DNA of 64,000 bases from Streptomyces sp. NBC_01241 (GTDB lineage Bacteria > Actinomycetota > Actinomycetes > Streptomycetales > Streptomycetaceae): positions 8,218,501 to 8,282,500 of the forward strand of contig NZ_CP108494.1 in assembly GCF_041435435.1 (NCBI RefSeq). Direction: 5' to 3'. The position numbers and the translations under genes were made by a program. Every line of letters begins with the position of its first letter. Within the stretch, counting starts at the first letter, position 1. The notes below the pieces were generated by a model. The model did no database searches and was not told where the DNA came from. It saw only the letters and a list, made by a program, of their open reading frames with translations. Below, piece after piece: positions 63,838-64,000 of the stretch.

Positions 63838-64000
63838 TTGGACACCACTGTCAAGACCCACGACAAAACGAACTCCGAGACGGGGGCAGGTCCGTCGGCC
63901 GAAGGTCTTCAGCCATTCCTGCACGACGCCTGCGTGACGCTGTATGCCCCGAGCTTCGCGATCTCGCGTGCGGACGGACAGCTCGACGGTGCAGCCGACG
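63838..64000 (+). CDS. glycogen-debranching N-terminal domain enzyme (partial)
   Basis: TTG 63838 with GAGAGG upstream opens a frame that runs off the window. After a polar start it reads LQPFLHDACVTLYAPSFAIS then RADGQLDGAAD, the beginning of the glycogen debranching enzyme N-terminal domain found in amylo-alpha-1,6-glucosidase-like proteins. It is divergent from the LacI gene and under the same operators, so it probably processes the sugar brought in by the importer. Only 54 codons are visible. Confidence 0.75.
   Translation, partial: MDTTVKTHDKTNSETGAGPSAEGLQPFLHDACVTLYAPSFAISRADGQLDGAAD

Overview
The window is high-GC actinomycete chromosome, almost certainly Streptomyces. The support is very GC-rich third codon positions, purine-rich Shine-Dalgarno sites with GTG and TTG starts, a gvpOAFG-JLSK gas-vesicle cluster, the pcaIJFHGBL-pobA order, a macrolide glycosyltransferase and CYP105-like P450/ferredoxin genes. 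No tRNA, rRNA, CRISPR array or replication origin was seen.

Layout. (1) 1-3.5 kb: uronate/glucarate catabolism (uronate dehydrogenase, KDG dehydratase, glucarate dehydratase). (2) 3.6-4.4 kb: a mosaic of fragments from three transposase families, then a LuxR-type regulator (4.5-5.6 kb). (3) 5.7-11.7 kb: secreted proteins (M36 metalloprotease, TagC-like propeller, SH3 protein) and an HTH-DUF2690 regulator, with an IS630 remnant between. (4) 11.8-25.6 kb: accessory DNA holding IS110 and IS630 scraps, DUF5996, two DUF574-type methyltransferases, DUF1877, ankyrin, GNAT and PAP2 genes, and decayed oxidoreductase and haem-oxygenase-like genes. (5) 25.6-32 kb: gas-vesicle island. The main operon gvpO-A-F-G-J-L-S-K-csbD is on the minus strand; two accessory genes usually found inside the cluster (Y/Z type) lie outside it and converge on it. 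(6) 32-36 kb: small membrane proteins, an ABC exporter and a frameshifted phosphotransferase. (7) 36.6-38.1 kb: macrolide glycosyltransferase with a WblC/WhiB7-like promoter, an 8-residue leader peptide and a hairpin. (8) 38.6-44.4 kb: GPP34 protein, sulfurtransferase, DUF6605 secreted protein, GH29 fucosidase and SGNH esterase. (9) 44.4-54.4 kb: complete 4-hydroxybenzoate to beta-ketoadipate pathway on one minus-strand operon, divergent from a double-domain IclR regulator. (10) 55.2-56.7 kb: P450 plus 3Fe-4S ferredoxin; 56.7-58.4 kb: TnpB-like nuclease; 58.6 kb: Sua5/YciO protein. (11) 59.2-64 kb: LacI-controlled sugar ABC importer divergent from a glycogen-debranching-type enzyme that runs off the end.

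How it works together. Regions 1, 8, 9 and 11 suit a soil saprophyte on plant polymers: uronic acids enter 2-oxoglutarate metabolism, aromatic acids enter the TCA cycle through 3-oxoadipate, and fucosylated or acylated glycans are trimmed outside the cell. The most unusual regulatory signal is the leader of the macrolide glycosyltransferase, which looks like antibiotic-inducible attenuation. No whole new system was proved. The best leads are that leader, the split gas-vesicle cluster, the zinc-ribbon-less TnpB, the repeat-extended PcaB and the three-family transposase mosaic.
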